NCBI GenBank assembly: GCA_016712505.1
Contig: JADJQY010000021.1
Location: forward strand, 1 to 39,753
Source: Candidatus Eiseniibacteriota bacterium
GTDB lineage: Bacteria; Eisenbacteria; RBG-16-71-46; CAIMUX01
Length of the DNA: 39,753 nt
Direction of reading: 5' to 3'
Shown here: one piece after another, positions 37,582 through 39,753 of the stretch
How positions within the stretch are numbered: position 1 is the stretch's first letter
How the letters are laid out: each line of letters opens with the position of its first letter
Translations under genes and position numbers: made by a program
The notes under the pieces: generated by a model
What the model was told of the DNA's origin: nothing
What the model saw: only the letters and a program-made list of their open reading frames with translations
Database searches by the model: none

Positions 37582-39178
37582 CCCGGCCAGTGCGTAGCGA
37601 GACCGCGGCGCCTCGGAGCGCAGGCAAGCGGGCGGCCGCCCATCGGGTCGCTCCAGCCCGGCGGTGATCGACCTCGGCTCGAACTCCGGCCGGTGGTGGT
37701 GGTACGCGAGATGGAACCGGGCGTGCTCGAGATCGTGGCCGATGGACGCGCACCGCTCCGACTCGCCAAGGACCTGAACCGATCGGGCACCGACTCGACG
37801 GGCGATCGAGCGGACCACCTCAGGGTGCAGGATTTTATCGGCTCACGCCTCGGGCGGGAAAGAGTGAAGCGCCCCGATTTATCGCCACCTCCGGCGATCC
37901 GGGAGGCGGCCAACGAGCGAGAGATCGTCCAGGCGATTCGCCGCCACCGGCCTGCGGGTCGAGATCCCGAGCGGCGAGGGGAGGAGGCCTACGCCTTCCG
38001 CGGCGCGATCCAGGGTCTGCCCATCGGGGTCGGGCTACATGTCCGACCTCGGGGCGGAAGTCTGGAAATCACCGCTTCGCCCGGCGGCGCCTGATCGACT
38101 CGACGGACCTTGCCGCGGCTCGGCTCGCCCGCCTGAGCGATCCCGCTTTCTCCGTCGGATCCCCACCGCGCGACAGGTGCAACGCCTGCGGAGGCATGTC
38201 GACGATGCTCTCGTGCGCTGCGTCTGCCGAAGCTGGAGGACGACGGTCAGTGATCGCCACCGGCGGCTCCGGTCCGGAACCTGGCAAGATCGATCGACGC
38301 GACCGTACCTCCCCTCGAACGACTGCACGGATATGCCCTCCCCTGGCGCGGCTGCGATCGATCGTGACCCGGATCACGCCGCACTGGGTTGGCGCCCGCG
38401 CGGCGCATTCCGGGCGCTCAACGCCGATCGGGCCGATTCGATCGTGGGAGGCGCGATCTGTCTCGAAGTGGCGATGGAGCGATCGGGACGAAGACCTCTG
38501 GGTCTCGGGCCAGGACCCGGGCGGGTGTCTACTCCTCGGGCCAGCCGCTGGCCCCGGCGACGCGCGTCGTTCGGGACACCGCGTTCCTGGCCACGCTGGG
38601 CGTTTCGCCAGCTGGGACGAGCGTCAGGCCCGACGTCGGGCCGAGTTGGCCCTGGTCCTCTGTCGGCGGATCTTTCCCGCCGCCTCGCCCGAACTGGGGG
38701 AGACCCTGCGCCTCGGCGCGCTGGCGTTGGATGTCGGCCGGAGCGTCGACTACTATAACCGCCATCGCCACGCGGGGTGGATCCTGCGCAATACGCGGAC
38801 CTGGCCGGCCTGACCGCGCGAGAGGTCAGCCTGCTTTCCCGCGCTGGTGACCTGTCGGGCACGCGAGCCGGTCTCGGTCGAACTCGAGCGAGCCACCGCT
38901 CGGGCACGAGCGACTCGGTTCGGTTCGGCAGGCGGCGGTGGTTCCGGCCATCGCCGATGCGATCACCGATCGCTGTCCGCCGAACGCGACCAGCAAGGTG
39001 CGGGTGCGGCAGACCGCGCGGGCGGGTGTGGCTCTCCTCCCCCCACCCTCGAGGCGTGGCGGGCCCGCGACCTCGCGGTCTCGTTCGAGCGCGCCTCGGG
39101 CGGAAGTTGCGCATCGGGGGTGACGGCGAAAGGGTCGAAGCGGATCGTGAGCCGGCGGTCGCCGAGGCCAAGGCCTGA
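37578..39178 (+). pseudogene. Ppx/GppA phosphatase family protein, frameshifted
   Basis: ATG 37578 overlaps the previous stop. The ASKHA-fold N-half shows VIDLGSNSGR (phosphate-1 loop), VVVREMEPGVLEIVADGRAP, LRLAKDL, VREAAN, IRRHTGLR-like region, AYAFRGAIQGLPIGVGL, MSDLGGGSLEI (phosphate-2) and VIATGGS. The C-half resembles an HD-type helical domain: GETLRLGALALDVGRSVDYY (HD region; H not clear), NRHRHAGWIL, DLAGLTAREVSLLS, AIADAITDRCPPN, LEAWRARDLAV, GDGERVEADREPAVAEAKA and stop. Length of about 530 codons fits. It hydrolyses polyphosphate or pppGpp. Many indels. A thymidylate-kinase-like gene follows 37 bases later. Confidence 0.84.
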
Positions 39179-39214
39179 GGCATTGGGGATGGTCGGGGTG
39201 GGAAAGGACGGTAC

Positions 39215-39753
39215 TTGGCCCAGCCCAAAGGGAAGCTCTTCATCGTCGAAGGGTCGACGGTCCGGGAAGAGGCTTTCACAGATCGATCTGCTCCACAAAT
39301 GGCTGGTGAGCCAGGGCTACCTGGTGGTCTTCACCGAGTGGAACAGTTCGCCGATCGTCAAGCGACCACGCGGCGCGGCGAAGCGCGAGAAGCTGCTTCA
39401 CCCCGATGAGCTTCAGCCTGATCCACGCGGCCGATTTCGCCAGTCGCGTCCACATGCAGATCCTCCCGCCCTGAGAAGCCGGCGCGATCTCTCGTGCTCG
39501 CCGACCGGTCGCTTACACCGCCTATGCGCGCGACGGGGTGCGCGGGGTCAATCGCGAGTGCTGCGTGAGCTCCTCTACCTTCGCTCCCGCCCCCACCCTG
39601 GCGTTCTACTTCGATGTCCCGTTGACCGAGGCGATCCGGCGCATCCTCCGAGGAGCATGGCGCTCAAGTGGTAAGAGGCGGGGATGGACCTGGGCCCTCT
39701 CAGGAGGTCCACACCAGTCATTCCAGATCTTCCAGGAGTTGATCCGCGCGGAG
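39215..39753 (+). pseudogene. Thymidylate-kinase-like P-loop protein (frameshifted, cut by the window end)
   Basis: A TTG at 39215 starts LAQPKGKLFIVEG, followed by a degraded P-loop (DGSGKST expected; frames give SGKRLSQIDLLHKWL). Next come QGYLVVFTEWNSSPIVK, FSLIHAADFASR, VHMQILPAL, LADR-AYTAYARDG (the DRY-like loop), LRELYTFAPAPTLAFYFDVP (in changing frames), LTEAIRRIL and FQELIRAE at the window edge. The order is that of dTMP kinases, with an extended insert, so possibly a Tmk-related kinase of another substrate such as polyphosphate/nucleotides, given the Ppx neighbour. Confidence 0.72.

Overview
The window is GC-rich bacterial chromosome with dense coding on both strands. It probably comes from an FCB-group lineage close to Candidatus Eisenbacteria. 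The reasons are FlgD-like/Por-type C-terminal sorting domains, a secreted family opening with a GPNAGGSLILHAN-type segment, beta-helix and DNRLRE secreted proteins, SelB, and a family of small secreted proteins sharing a W-G-x-V-K tail. No rRNA, tRNA or CRISPR array was seen, so the placement is inference.

Layout. (1) 1-9.2 kb: an ABC-2 permease end, a class V aminotransferase, a prolyl oligopeptidase, a DinB protein divergent from a MocR regulator across an apparent MocR operator, then a comM remnant cut by an IS630-family element and fused to a fragment of a small secreted protein. Every gene here carries indels. (2) 9.3-23.6 kb: a secreted-protein island. It holds a beta-helix/DNRLRE protein, more copies of the small secreted family (five in the window, counting the fragment next to comM), a subtilase, a C25-like double caspase-fold protease coupled to another secreted protein, a 179-bp MITE, and repeated pieces of neighbouring genes (3' ends of an arylamine N-acetyltransferase gene and of mocR). 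(3) 23.6-36.3 kb: mostly intact housekeeping genes. These are the minus-strand run nfo, HAD phosphatase, nat; a divergent NFACT/RqcH-like gene; a DUF4143 ATPase; a membrane glycosyltransferase-like TPR protein behind selB; a secreted propeller-like protein; a DUF2892 membrane protein; and a Cys/Met-metabolism PLP enzyme divergent from an Lrp/AsnC regulator. (4) 36.3-39.75 kb: Lrp/AsnC, histidine phosphatase, Ppx/GppA and a truncated thymidylate-kinase-like gene, again full of indels.

Frameshift density is high at both ends and low in the middle, and several breaks fall in homopolymers. This looks more like poorly polished long-read contig ends than decay, so 'pseudogene' below means 'reading frame broken in this sequence'. 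The biology that stands out is the mosaic secreted-protein island with its shared C-terminal tail and repeated gene-end modules, the IS630 insertion in comM, and two divergent regulator/enzyme pairs with readable operators.
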